A stretch of DNA of 36,200 nt from an uncultured Lachnospiraceae bacterium (GCA_902489645.1 CABUAW010000022.1:1-36200), one strand, 5' to 3'. Positions 1 to 8,312 are shown, counted from the stretch's first letter. The notes: a model not told the origin generated them from the sequence alone. Numbers and translations are program-made.

Positions 1-1097
1 GGCTGTTCTCCGTCCGGCAGCGTCCGCTCACCTTCTGGCTGTTCTCCGTCCGGCGGCGTCTGTTCGCCCATCTGTGGCTGGCCGTTCATCTGTGGCTGGC
101 CACCCATCGAACCGCCCATCGGACCGCCCCACTGGCCCCATTCTTCTCTGAGCTGTCCATTTTCATCATAACTTGCATTGGCGCTTCCCCCGCCGCTCTC
201 TATGGAGCCGGAGCCGCCGTTAATTTGCAGTATCGTTTCAGCCTGAATACCATCCTGAGCCGCCGTAATCCGATACGTTCCTCCATCGAGCAAAATGTAG
301 CCCTTATCTGCATCCGTGTCATTATTGGATTTAATTCCGTCGCCGCCGGCCGTAATCGTCAAATCGCCGTCTTTGACGATTACCGAGTCTTTCCCTTTCA
401 GACCATGCTGCTGTGCGGTAACATTTAAAACTCCGCCGATAATTTTTAAATCGTCTTTACTTCGGATACCATCCTCATAATTGCCATTAACGTTTAAAGT
501 ACCTTCACCGTTAATGCTCAGGTCGTCTTTACTGAAAATGCAGGCATTCGGCTCATCCTCCGCGGCATCGTCATAAATATACTCAGAGGCGTCATTCAAT
601 GTATTTTCCTGTCCCTTGGCAAGGGTAATTACGATTTTTTTACTCTGCTCGCCATAAATCACCGAGCTTGTGCTTGAACTGGCCGTCAGACCATTTAAAA
701 TAATATGGACGTTATCTTCCTTATCCGCATCCACCAGAATCTGTCCGTCATTCATTGTCCCGCTGAACACATAGGTTCCGGCCTGTGTAATTTTCAGTGT
801 ATTTCCATCCGCCACAATACCGTCGCCGGAAATCTCCGCAGAATCGCCGTTACATTGAATCATCGTGGCACTTTTTTCGGACCAGCTCTCATCCAAATCC
901 TCCGCATCATAATCTCCGCTCAACGTCCCTGTCTCTGCCGCCCCATCTTCGCTGTTTTTATCCGTTTCATCGGCCGAACCGGACAGCGTAACCGTCGTTT
1001 CGGTCAAAGTGCCGTTGTTCTGGGAACTGCAGCCGCCAAGCAGTCCCAAAACCAGACTGCCTGTCAACAGGTAAACGAAATATTTCGAACCTTTCAT
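1..1097 (-). CDS. Secreted lipoprotein with carbohydrate-binding-like (DUF4353-type) repeats, 3' end outside window
   Basis: The reading frame runs from an ATG at 1097 off the left edge, so only the first 365 codons are visible. A GGGAGG ribosome site lies 8 bases upstream. The first 23 residues are a lipoprotein signal ending in LLGGC, with Cys23 as the likely lipidated residue. The rest is acidic and Gly/Asn/Asp rich with short repeating beta-strand units (IYGEQSKKIVITL, DDLSINGEGTLNVNGNYEDG, KDDLKIIGG), the pattern of the 'carbohydrate-binding domain-containing' DUF4353 family of Clostridia. Near the edge it becomes low complexity (MNGQPQMNGQPQMGEQ, then PDGEQPEGE units encoded by a 36-bp tandem repeat at 1-60). 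It is the third gene after a VTC-domain gene and a DUF4956 gene, a grouping common in Lachnospiraceae. It probably acts outside the membrane; ligand unknown. Confidence 0.8.
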   Translation of the reverse strand, partial: MKGSKYFVYLLTGSLVLGLLGGCSSQNNGTLTETTVTLSGSADETDKNSEDGAAETGTLSGDYDAEDLDESWSEKSATMIQCNGDSAEISGDGIVADGNTLKITQAGTYVFSGTMNDGQILVDADKEDNVHIILNGLTASSSTSSVIYGEQSKKIVITLAKGQENTLNDASEYIYDDAAEDEPNACIFSKDDLSINGEGTLNVNGNYEDGIRSKDDLKIIGGVLNVTAQQHGLKGKDSVIVKDGDLTITAGGDGIKSNNDTDADKGYILLDGGTYRITAAQDGIQAETILQINGGSGSIESGGGSANASYDENGQLREEWGQWGGPMGGSMGGQPQMNGQPQMGEQTPPDGEQPEGERTLPDGEQ

Positions 1098-1114
1098 TTC
1101 AGAAAACCTCCCAT

Positions 1115-1789
1115 CTATAATTCTTCTCTCTCCTGAGCCACCCGTCCGCAAACAATGGTCAGATTTCCATTGCGGCATCTCAGCTCATCCAGAAATTTTT
1201 TCTCGCTTTTATCTCCCCGGAACAGTATATGATAATGAAGCTCATATAGACTTCCCATATTGACTGTCTTCACCTTTAACAATTCATTTCTCGTTGTATA
1301 TTCGGCAAACAAATCATCAAATACGCCTTCATAGTCCAGATTTTCAGGAATGGTCACTTTTAAATCCCGCATCATCTGATTCATACAGCCAACCGGGAGG
1401 GTCGCCACCAGCAGCATCACCACGCCCACGATGATAACCAGCAGTCCTCCGATTGCCACATAGCCCATACCCGTGGCGAGTCCTACCGCCATTGCCAGGA
1501 AAATGGCAGCTATTTCTCTGGAGTTTCCCGGAACGGAGCGAAAACGTACCAGACTGAAAGCCCCGGCCACGGCCACACCTGTTCCCAGGTTCCCGTTGAC
1601 CAGCATAATGACTGTCTGGACAATCAGCGGAAGTAATATCAATGTCAAAATAAAATTTTTTGAATACTGATTTTTATACATATGTACCAATGCAATAACC
1701 ACACCGAAAAGAATCGAAAATATGGTGCAAAATATAAATTCCGGTACGGTCAGCCCGGCGGTCGATAATGTCAATATACTGTCAAGCAT
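1115..1789 (-). CDS. DUF4956 family membrane protein
   Basis: A 224-residue integral membrane protein. Hydrophobic segments lie near residues 14-37, 46-66 and across about 85-130, followed by a soluble C-terminal domain of about 90 residues. The stretch AGAFSLVRFRSVPG in the membrane part is the hallmark I associate with DUF4956. The start ATG overlaps the end of the upstream VTC gene by 8 bases (ATGCTTGA), which implies translational coupling. Biochemical function is unknown. Its constant pairing with VTC-domain proteins suggests that they work in one complex at the membrane, perhaps in phosphate-polymer or envelope chemistry; that is inference. Confidence 0.85.
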   Translation of the reverse strand: MLDSILTLSTAGLTVPEFIFCTIFSILFGVVIALVHMYKNQYSKNFILTLILLPLIVQTVIMLVNGNLGTGVAVAGAFSLVRFRSVPGNSREIAAIFLAMAVGLATGMGYVAIGGLLVIIVGVVMLLVATLPVGCMNQMMRDLKVTIPENLDYEGVFDDLFAEYTTRNELLKVKTVNMGSLYELHYHILFRGDKSEKKFLDELRCRNGNLTIVCGRVAQEREEL

Positions 1790-2501
1790 ATAAAAGGCCC
1801 TCCCTGAATAAATGTGTTAAATTTTCTTTATAATAAGCGCCATATTTTGAAAAGGAAATCGGAAAAATTTCCAGCTCAGATAATATATGGCCAAACCACA
1901 ACGGCATACTTTCCGGTATCTTTACTTCCATCAGAACCATCGTTTCCGGCAATAAATATATTCCCGCATCCCCCTTATCCAGATGAAGCTCTTCCTCCCG
2001 GTAACGTATATTTTCATCAAAGGTTACCCGAAATTCTTCCTGCTCCTTTCCAAAATAGGCCCGGCGGTCGTAGGCCAGATATACCGAAGGCTTCGGATGA
2101 TAAAAATTCACAAACCATTGAATCTCATTTAAAATCTGCGAATCCTCATCGGGAACAGCCTGTTCATATAAATATTTTTCCGCATCCTCCAGCCGCATCG
2201 GTATCCGCCGCTTATACACCACGCCGTCATATTTCTTTTTCAGTTCAATAAACACCTGGCTGCAGGCCTTTGGCACCCCATAGCTGCGAAGCCGCAGCTT
2301 TTCTTTATAATGCGGTTTTTCGATGGATGTTCGTATAAGTTCATAATCTTCCGTATCGAAATAAATGTTACAGATTGTATGAAGTCCATACGCATCCAGT
2401 ATCAGCCGCTCGCCCACCCGTTCCATCAGCGCTTCGTGCTGTTCACGTGTCAATAAATATTTTTTCTCATACCGCTTAAATACTTCCTGAACCTTCTCCA
2501 T
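1782..2501 (-). CDS. VTC-domain polyphosphate polymerase-like protein
   Basis: This soluble protein belongs to the VTC/CYTH-like tunnel-fold group that in yeast Vtc4 makes polyphosphate from ATP. Basic and acidic tunnel motifs are visible: FKRYEKKYLLT at the start, YKEKLRLRSYG, FIELKKKYDGVVYKRR, RVTFDENIRYRE, LMEVKIPE and the terminal SKYGAYY. I chose the ATG at 2501 because GAGGG lies 6 bases upstream; the frame extends to an ATG at 2537 that has no ribosome site. The product is 239 residues. It is the first gene of an operon with the DUF4956 protein and the lipoprotein. Polyphosphate synthesis is family knowledge and has not been shown for bacterial members of this particular operon type. 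Confidence 0.82.
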   Translation of the reverse strand: MEKVQEVFKRYEKKYLLTREQHEALMERVGERLILDAYGLHTICNIYFDTEDYELIRTSIEKPHYKEKLRLRSYGVPKACSQVFIELKKKYDGVVYKRRIPMRLEDAEKYLYEQAVPDEDSQILNEIQWFVNFYHPKPSVYLAYDRRAYFGKEQEEFRVTFDENIRYREEELHLDKGDAGIYLLPETMVLMEVKIPESMPLWFGHILSELEIFPISFSKYGAYYKENLTHLFREGLLYA

Positions 2502-2621
2502 GTCCACCCTCATTTCCTGCGTTTTATGTACTCCCATTATCTTCTATAAATGTGATATAAAAATGGAAAAATTGTGAAAAACGCTTGAAAAGCCTGTGTC
2601 AATTCTGTGTCGATATTTCCA

Positions 2622-2650
2622 TTGACCTCCACTCAAATATCTTTTACAAT
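2622..2650 (+). promoter_or_regulatory. upp promoter
   Basis: TTGACC (2622-2627), a 17-base spacer and TACAAT (2645-2650) make a good sigma-A promoter. It lies inside the longest open frame for upp (which reaches back to 2607), so the true start must be downstream of it. Confidence 0.75.
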
Positions 2651-2684
2651 AGAAGAAATGAATCGCACAAGGAGGAATAAGATT

Positions 2685-3317
2685 ATGAAAGAAAATGTCT
2701 TTATCATGGAACATCCGTTAATTCAACATAAAATATCCATGCTTCGGGATGAACGTACCGGAACCAACGAATTTCGCCGCCTCATCGAAGAAATTACCGT
2801 TCTGATGGGTTATGAAGCCCTTCGGGACCTTCCGCTGGAAGATATAGAAATCAAAACCCCTATTGAAACCTGCTATTCCCCGATGATTTCAGGGAAAAAA
2901 CTGGCGATTGTCCCAATTCTGCGGGCCGGACTGGGTATGGTCAATGGAATTCTCACATTGGTCCCTTCCGCCAAGGTCGGACATATCGGACTTTACCGTG
3001 ATGAAGAAACCCATGAGCCCCATGAATATTTCTGCAAACTGCCTGCGCCAATTGACCAGAGAACGATTCTCGTTCTGGACCCAATGCTGGCCACCGGCGG
3101 TTCCGCCGTCGCCGCTGTAGATTTTATTAAAGCGCATGGCGGCAAAAACATCAAATTTATGTGTATCATTGCAGCTCCGGAGGGTATCAAACACTTTCAG
3201 GCGTGTCATCCGGACGTACCGATTTATTGCGGACATCTGGACCGCTGCTTAAATAAAAATGCTTACATCTGTCCGGGTCTTGGAGATGCCGGCGACCGTA
3301 TCTTCGGAACACGATAA
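2685..3317 (+). CDS. upp: Uracil phosphoribosyltransferase
   Basis: It makes UMP from uracil and PRPP in pyrimidine salvage in the cytoplasm. The 210-residue length is typical of the family. The PRPP-binding loop is LVLDPMLATGGSA (about residues 129-141), and the C-terminal uracil-site segment YICPGLGDAGDRIFGT is intact. The ATG at 2685 has GGAGG 9 bases upstream and follows a clear promoter. The gene stands alone and is followed by a strong terminator that it shares with a convergent gene. Confidence 0.97.
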   Translation: MKENVFIMEHPLIQHKISMLRDERTGTNEFRRLIEEITVLMGYEALRDLPLEDIEIKTPIETCYSPMISGKKLAIVPILRAGLGMVNGILTLVPSAKVGHIGLYRDEETHEPHEYFCKLPAPIDQRTILVLDPMLATGGSAVAAVDFIKAHGGKNIKFMCIIAAPEGIKHFQACHPDVPIYCGHLDRCLNKNAYICPGLGDAGDRIFGTR

Positions 3318-3320
3318 ACA

Positions 3321-3379
3321 AAAAAAATATGTTCTCCCGAAAGCCCGCCATAACGCTTTCTCAGAGAACATATTTTTTT
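3321..3379. terminator. Bidirectional terminator between upp and the phosphatase gene
   Basis: The perfect 16-base arms at 3321-3336 and 3364-3379 (core ATATGTTCTC/GAGAACATAT) have A-tract and T-tract ends, so it can stop transcription both ways. The loop carries an inner GAAAGC/GCTTTC stem. Confidence 0.88.
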
Positions 3380-3411
3380 ATTTCACATCAAATCCTTATG
3401 CTATTTATTTT

Positions 3412-4233
3412 CTATTTAAAATGAATTTCTTCCGGTAAAATCATTGCCTCAGAGGCCGCAATTCCAAGCATACGGCACAATAAAGGTGCAATGTTCCTCT
3501 GTCCAATGCTATGGTCCTCAAATCGTCCATTCTCCACCAGGGGGCTGAAAATGTATAGCGGAACTTCCCTTTGCAGGTCTGTCGGCCCACCATGAAGGCC
3601 ATTTTCATTCATTCCATGGTCTGCCGAAACCACTATCTGATATCCGGCTTCAATCCATCCCGGCAAAAGCTCAGATATCAAAACCCCCATATCCGCAACT
3701 TTCCAGGCATATTCCCGACTGTCCGCTCCAAAGGTATGTCCGGCCAAATCAATACTCATCGGATGATAAAGCATAAAATCCGGGTGAAATGTCTTTCGGA
3801 TAAATTCACCGTCCATAAACAGATGGGAGTCCGGATAGGAATCTTCCCAATAAAAAATACCGTAATCAATCAATCCCTCTCCCGGACTTAACGAAATACG
3901 CTCACGGTGCTTATCAAAAGGCGCCCGGTTATACAATTCGCTCATCCAGAAGTAGGCCGCCGCACCGGTAATAAGTCCGGCCTCTTTGCACAGGCTGAAA
4001 ACACTTTTCTGATTGGAGCGGCGCACAATTTCATTGCAGGTAATTCCATGGATATAACTCGGAACCCCCGTCAACAGGGTTTCATACATCGGCCGGGACA
4101 TTGAAGGCAATTCTCCCCGGACTTTATATTTGGCCGCCAGGCCATAGTCCGCCATATGTTCCAGGTATCCCAGGTTTTCCGTTGCTATTTTATAACCACA
4201 CGCATCTAATAATACAAAAATTGTTTTGCCCAT
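3412..4233 (-). CDS. Alkaline phosphatase superfamily protein (nucleotide pyrophosphatase/phosphodiesterase type)
   Basis: A 273-residue cytoplasmic metalloenzyme candidate. Superfamily features in order are the metal Asp in FVLLDACG (residue 9), a Ser-rich nucleophile region with a MSRPMYETLLTG core (about 45-56), the HPMSIDLAGHTFG segment with metal His/Asp, and SADHGMNENGLHGG with the DHG metal pair. There is no signal peptide. AGAGGAAA precedes the ATG. It is the last gene of a three-gene minus operon (85-residue protein, dehydrogenase, this gene) and ends in a shared terminator. Substrate is unknown: phosphodiester, phosphonate or a phosphorylated sugar acid are possible. Confidence 0.85.
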   Translation of the reverse strand: MGKTIFVLLDACGYKIATENLGYLEHMADYGLAAKYKVRGELPSMSRPMYETLLTGVPSYIHGITCNEIVRRSNQKSVFSLCKEAGLITGAAAYFWMSELYNRAPFDKHRERISLSPGEGLIDYGIFYWEDSYPDSHLFMDGEFIRKTFHPDFMLYHPMSIDLAGHTFGADSREYAWKVADMGVLISELLPGWIEAGYQIVVSADHGMNENGLHGGPTDLQREVPLYIFSPLVENGRFEDHSIGQRNIAPLLCRMLGIAASEAMILPEEIHFK

Positions 4234-4263
4234 TTTATTTCCTCTTTCTGTTTTCCGTATATC

Positions 4264-5223
4264 TTATCTGTCAATTTCCCCGGGCATATTCAGACGTTCC
4301 AATACGCCCTGTACGACCGCCATACCGACTCGTTTTAAAGCCTCTTCCGTATTCGCTCCCAAATGGGGAGTCGCAATAAAATTATCCAAAGAAAGCAGCG
4401 GATGATTGCCGTCCACAGGCTCGTCCGCAAATACGTCACAGGCCGCGCCGCCGAGCTTCCCACTGGCCAGACTTTCGTACAACGCCTGCTCATCCAGAAC
4501 CGCGCCCCTTGTCGTATTAATTAAAATCGCCCCCGGTTTCATCTGTCTGAACTCTTCTCTGCCAATGAGCCGACAAGTTTCCGGCGCAAGCGCCACACCC
4601 ATAACAATCACATCCGCCTTTTTGAAGACGTCCGCCATCGACGGCGCATAGAGCATATGCATCGCTTCGGCCTTTGCCCTCGTCAAATGTCTCGACCAGC
4701 CGATAATCTCCATCCCCAAACCATTTCGGCAGATATCCGCCGTCTGACGGCTGATATCTCCCACACCGATTAAGCCCAATGTCTTTCCGAAAAGCTCCAT
4801 GCCCTGAAGCTCTGCCATACGATTGGAACTCCCGGCGGCGGCCACGGCAGGCTGACCAGCAGCCACGGCAAATCGGTCAGCGGCCAGACTTCGCTCGGCC
4901 TGCACAATTTTCCGTGCGGCGGCGAGCATCAGCCCCACGTTCATCTCGGCAACGGAACGGCCATTTTGATGGGGCACTGAAAACACCTGAATCCCATGTT
5001 TTTTCGCAGCCTCCATATCCACATCGTCCGTCCCCGTTCCGTGAATCCCGATGACCTTCAATGATTTGGCCTTTTCCATAATTTCATCGGTTACCTTAAA
5101 ATTCCGGTCAATCAGAGCCTCCGCCTCCGGCAGTCTGTCCCATTCATGAATCACTTCCGCACAGCTTTCTAAAAGCGCATAGGCTTCCGGGTGAATATAT
5201 TCGCATAAAAAAACTTTTCGCAT
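4264..5223 (-). CDS. D-isomer specific 2-hydroxyacid dehydrogenase (phosphoglycerate-dehydrogenase-like)
   Basis: A NAD(P)-dependent oxidoreductase of 319 residues, interconverting a 2-ketoacid and a D-2-hydroxyacid. The catalytic triad is Arg239 (NTTRGAVLDE), Glu268 (DVFADEP) and His287 (ATPHLG). The nucleotide loop is LIGVGDIS at 151-158, where the usual final Gly is Ser158. An unusual Ala-rich insertion lies at about 113-131, just before the nucleotide-binding domain. Substrate-recognition segment HGTGTDDVD is at 61-69. The gene starts 12 bases after an 85-residue protein gene and is followed 30 bases later by a phosphatase-like gene. True SerA activity is unlikely without serB/serC nearby; a catabolic sugar-acid substrate is equally possible. 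Confidence 0.85.
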   Translation of the reverse strand: MRKVFLCEYIHPEAYALLESCAEVIHEWDRLPEAEALIDRNFKVTDEIMEKAKSLKVIGIHGTGTDDVDMEAAKKHGIQVFSVPHQNGRSVAEMNVGLMLAAARKIVQAERSLAADRFAVAAGQPAVAAAGSSNRMAELQGMELFGKTLGLIGVGDISRQTADICRNGLGMEIIGWSRHLTRAKAEAMHMLYAPSMADVFKKADVIVMGVALAPETCRLIGREEFRQMKPGAILINTTRGAVLDEQALYESLASGKLGGAACDVFADEPVDGNHPLLSLDNFIATPHLGANTEEALKRVGMAVVQGVLERLNMPGEIDR

Positions 5224-5235
5224 CGTCTGCCCCTC

Positions 5236-5493
5236 TTAACGCCCGTCCGGCTCGTCTGCAATCGTCACCGTCACCGTAAACACGCTTTCTTCATCAACAA
5301 CCGCCTTTACAACACCTTCCAGGTGACGCAGCCGTTTCGACGTATTATTGGACATGGCAATGGCATCGTTAATTGTATAATAGTACATTGTTCCTGACAG
5401 GGTTTTCAATATAGATTCTGTCATCGTCACATGTTGTCCCACTTCGACCAATCCCGGACGCTCCATACGAAAATCCATATCACGTTCTGCCAT
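5236..5493 (-). CDS. Small protein of unknown function (85 aa)
   Basis: I do not recognise this family. The frame can begin with GTG at 5502, but GAGGTGAT overlaps that codon and is properly placed (about 5 bases) for the ATG at 5493, which I chose. The protein is soluble, without Cys or a signal, and has alternating beta-like stretches (LVEVGQHVTMTES, VFTVTVTIADEPDG) around a central YYYTINDAIAMSN segment. It leads the operon with the dehydrogenase and the phosphatase-like enzyme, so a small subunit or binding protein for that pathway is conceivable. Confidence 0.68.
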   Translation of the reverse strand: MAERDMDFRMERPGLVEVGQHVTMTESILKTLSGTMYYYTINDAIAMSNNTSKRLRHLEGVVKAVVDEESVFTVTVTIADEPDGR

Positions 5494-5535
5494 TTCAATC
5501 ACCTCTAGAGGCTATCATATCACACTACAAACAAA

Positions 5536-5588
5536 AAAGAAATACCTTGCCAAACCATATTAAGCATGGTCAGAAAAGGTATTTCTTT
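5536..5588 (-). terminator. Terminator of the repetitive lipoprotein gene
   Basis: Arms AAAGAAATACCTT (5536-5548) and AAGGTATTTCTTT (5576-5588) are perfect complements with an inner ACCAT/ATGGT stem. On the minus strand a T-rich tract follows. It closes the gene ending at 5600. Confidence 0.85.
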
Positions 5589-5599
5589 GAATTAACAAT

Positions 5600-7363
5600 T
5601 TAATTTTCACTCAGGACTGTACCGTCAGCTAAAGTAATCGTATAACCATTATAATTAATAGTTCCGTTATTCTCAAGTGTTGTCAGCGTACAATCTCCAG
5701 TCAAAGTCCATGTACACCCCGCCTCAATAGTAACAGCCGCATTGTTATCAACGGCGGTTCCATTCTGCTCGTTTTCAATAATATTAATTGTTCCGGTCAG
5801 AGAACTTCCATTAGTCAATACTACAGCCAATTCAGAAATCGTATCTACTGCGATATCACCTTCAAGTACCTGATTGTCGGCTGTAAAATCAACCTGAGCG
5901 CCATTGCGGCCGGCACTTCCCCAACCACGGGATGCACTGTTTCCAGAAATCAAAAGTAAGTATCCCTCTGTTTCTTCATTTACAATCGTTACATCAGACA
6001 AATATAATGTGCATTGAGTATTCGTAACATAAAACATGTCTCCGTTTTTCGATGTCAGGCTTCCGCCTTTCATAGAGAAAGCTGACTGACCCACTTCTGC
6101 ATCTCCGGACATAGACTGATAAATCATGACATTGTGAACATTTTCATCCGAGCTGGTTCCTTCTGTATCACTCATATTTCCTATAACATCACAATTTTCA
6201 AGTACAATAGAATTTTGTCCCTCAATGACAAGCGCCTCGGAGTTATTGGCCGTCAATGCGGCATTTTTCACAGTGATATCCGCTGTAGAATACACGGCCG
6301 GAGAATTATAGCCATTGCTTGTATAATTTCCACCATCTACATTCACAGTCCCACCGCCTCTGTCGGAGCGAATCGCTGCCGCAGAGCTTCCAGATGTATC
6401 CACAGTCAGATTTGACGCATTTGTCGTGCCTCCGCCGGTCGTCTGTATGCCTCCGGAATTATCCGCCGTTGTCCGAATTGTCGAGTCCGATATATTAACA
6501 ACGGTGCCTTCACCATAGCTGAAAACGCCGTTGCCATTCTGAGCTGAAGAAAAAACTTCCGCATTGGTAATCGTCACATTCGCTCCATTGGTCACAAGAA
6601 GCGCCGCATTCATACCGTAAAAATCTCCATCCTCCGTGTTGGAAGTCGCACCACCGCTTTTATTTACTGTAATTCCTGATAAAGTTACATCTGCACCATC
6701 CACGCGAAGGGCGTTTTCATCTTCTCCCTCCGAATCATAACTATTATCAGCATACTCACCATCCGAATCAATGGTATTGGCGGCCGTTCCCTGATTTACT
6801 GTACCAGAACCGCCGAAGCCGCCGCCCATACCGCCGCTGGCTCCCATACCGCTCATATCTCCGGTATTTTTTACAGTTACGGACTGAACGGTGTTGTCAT
6901 CGCCAACTTCGATGACGAGTACATCATCCACTTCAATGTCATCAATGCCGCCTTCTGTACTTTCCATGCCCGTTTCAATAGCAATCACCGCTCCATCCAC
7001 ATCGATAACTGCTGTTTCTTCACCTGCTGTAAACATATTCATATTGCCCATGCCTCCGAAAGGCATCTCCGGCGCTTCGCCATCAGCCTCGCCCGAATTT
7101 CCTTCCGGCTTCTCTGGTGCTTTGCCATCGGCCTCGCCCGGATTTCCTTCCGGCTTCTCCGGTGCTTCACCATCCATCTGCTCCCCGCCCTCCTGCTCTT
7201 CAAGTGTTCCAAGAAGCAATGTGAACTCTGTTCCGTTAATTTCCGTAACTTGCCCTGTAAGCGTTGTATTACTATAATCTACATTTACCGTCGTATCCGT
7301 ACTGCATCCAATCAGCGACACGAGCAATGTTCCGGTACACAGTATCACTCCAATTTTTTTCAT
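5600..7363 (-). CDS. Large repetitive surface lipoprotein with beta-helix-like domain
   Basis: This 587-residue protein begins with a lipoprotein signal ending SLIGC (Cys20). AGGAGG lies 10 bases before the ATG at 7363; the frame extends to 7399 but without a better site. After a short N-terminal domain comes an acidic Pro/Gly linker of 15-residue repeats (GEADGKAPEKPEGN) encoded by 45-bp units near 7080-7170, then a Gly-rich segment (GMGASGGMGGGFGGSG). From about residue 200 on there are many short Thr/Asn/Gly-rich strands (ADVTLSGITVNKSGG, ANVTITNAEVFSS, STIRTTADNSGGIQTTGG), as in right-handed parallel beta-helix proteins of the pectate-lyase or polymorphic adhesin type. It is probably cell-surface and glycan-binding or adhesive. 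No catalytic residues can be assigned. Confidence 0.82.
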   Translation of the reverse strand: MKKIGVILCTGTLLVSLIGCSTDTTVNVDYSNTTLTGQVTEINGTEFTLLLGTLEEQEGGEQMDGEAPEKPEGNPGEADGKAPEKPEGNSGEADGEAPEMPFGGMGNMNMFTAGEETAVIDVDGAVIAIETGMESTEGGIDDIEVDDVLVIEVGDDNTVQSVTVKNTGDMSGMGASGGMGGGFGGSGTVNQGTAANTIDSDGEYADNSYDSEGEDENALRVDGADVTLSGITVNKSGGATSNTEDGDFYGMNAALLVTNGANVTITNAEVFSSAQNGNGVFSYGEGTVVNISDSTIRTTADNSGGIQTTGGGTTNASNLTVDTSGSSAAAIRSDRGGGTVNVDGGNYTSNGYNSPAVYSTADITVKNAALTANNSEALVIEGQNSIVLENCDVIGNMSDTEGTSSDENVHNVMIYQSMSGDAEVGQSAFSMKGGSLTSKNGDMFYVTNTQCTLYLSDVTIVNEETEGYLLLISGNSASRGWGSAGRNGAQVDFTADNQVLEGDIAVDTISELAVVLTNGSSLTGTINIIENEQNGTAVDNNAAVTIEAGCTWTLTGDCTLTTLENNGTINYNGYTITLADGTVLSEN

Positions 7364-7426
7364 CGAATATTGTCCTCCTGTATCATTTCCAATTTTCATT
7401 TCTCCAAAATTTTTCCCAAAATCTGT

Positions 7427-8227
7427 TTATTCTGCTGGAACAGCCATCTTTGGAACGTATTTTTCCGCCTCCGCATCGCCAATATCCCGAATAAGCACAA
7501 AAGGCGTACATTCATCATCCTGCCCGGCCGGATTGTCCCTAATATACTCGGTTAAAATATCGTCGGCCGTACTCCTTAACAACAAAGATGTTCCCAAAAT
7601 AACCACATCAATATCATTTGCATCCACAATCATTACCGGAATTCCGGTTTTGTCCTCAATCCGCTGGCAAACCCGGTCTGGATTCTTTGGCGTCAGGGTT
7701 GCCATCTGATGATAGGGCTTAAAGGCCGAATGTTCATAAAAGCCGTCGATACCGGCCACTTCAACTCCCAATATTTTATAAAATAAACCGCGTTTTCCAA
7801 TGAACTTTCCCAACGCTCCAATAACGGCCGCAAAAAGAACTTTGGGAGCTCCCCGCATATTGATGGCTAACTGCAGCTTGTGAGGTTCGGTCACCCCGAT
7901 ACCACTCCTTGTCCGATGTCCGAACCGGCTCAAAAACCTGGCCAGCCATCCAACCTCCACATCCTCCATATGCACCGTATTTTCCTGACACATGGCAATG
8001 ACTTTTTCACTGACGGATAAAATGTCTCCCGGCTGATACAAAGGCATCACATAATCCTGTATTAATCGTATATAGGACTCGCCTTCCTCAACAAAATGGG
8101 TATGAATCCCATACCGCTCCATACGCCGTCCATCCACTTCCCGCATCCCTCTTATATAATAAACAACACCGTCTTTCTCCCGCCGGTTCACATTTTCATT
8201 CAAATTTCCTTCATACCAATAATTCAT
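7427..8227 (-). CDS. Coenzyme F420:L-glutamate ligase (CofE)-like protein
   Basis: A 266-residue protein resembling the CofE/F420-0 gamma-glutamyl ligase family, which joins L-glutamate to F420-0 with GTP. Family-like segments are the N-terminal PGDILSVSEKVIAMCQ, the Gly-rich IGALGKFIGKRGLFYK, and the conserved IVDANDIDVVILG near the C-terminus. AGGAGG is placed 8 bases before the ATG. No other F420 gene is visible here, and Lachnospiraceae are not generally thought to make F420, so the substrate may be a different carboxylate. It is separated from the downstream lipoprotein by 63 bases and may share a transcript with it. Confidence 0.72.
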   Translation of the reverse strand: MNYWYEGNLNENVNRREKDGVVYYIRGMREVDGRRMERYGIHTHFVEEGESYIRLIQDYVMPLYQPGDILSVSEKVIAMCQENTVHMEDVEVGWLARFLSRFGHRTRSGIGVTEPHKLQLAINMRGAPKVLFAAVIGALGKFIGKRGLFYKILGVEVAGIDGFYEHSAFKPYHQMATLTPKNPDRVCQRIEDKTGIPVMIVDANDIDVVILGTSLLLRSTADDILTEYIRDNPAGQDDECTPFVLIRDIGDAEAEKYVPKMAVPAE

Positions 8228-8282
8228 ACATACTACCTCCTGCTGATAGTCTATTCTCCGTTTACAATGATTATGAAACTCT

Positions 8283-8312
8283 ATTATATATTTTCTTACA
8301 TTTATATGACAT
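8283..8312 (-). promoter_or_regulatory. Candidate promoter of the CofE-like gene
   Basis: On the minus strand, ATGTCA (8307-8312) and a perfect TATAAT (8283-8288) are 18 bases apart. The -10 is strong and the -35 matches 4 of 6. Confidence 0.45.

Noticed and set aside
705..1136. 143-residue plus-strand frame
   Set aside because: It is antisense to the lipoprotein gene, which has a signal peptide and ribosome site, and its composition looks like a shadow.
1814..2251. 145-residue plus-strand frame opposite the VTC gene
   Set aside because: Pro/His-rich shadow translation without a ribosome site, while the minus frame shows clear VTC motifs.
2607..2684. N-terminal extension of upp
   Set aside because: A good promoter (2622-2650) lies inside it, and the ATG at 2685 has a properly spaced GGAGG.
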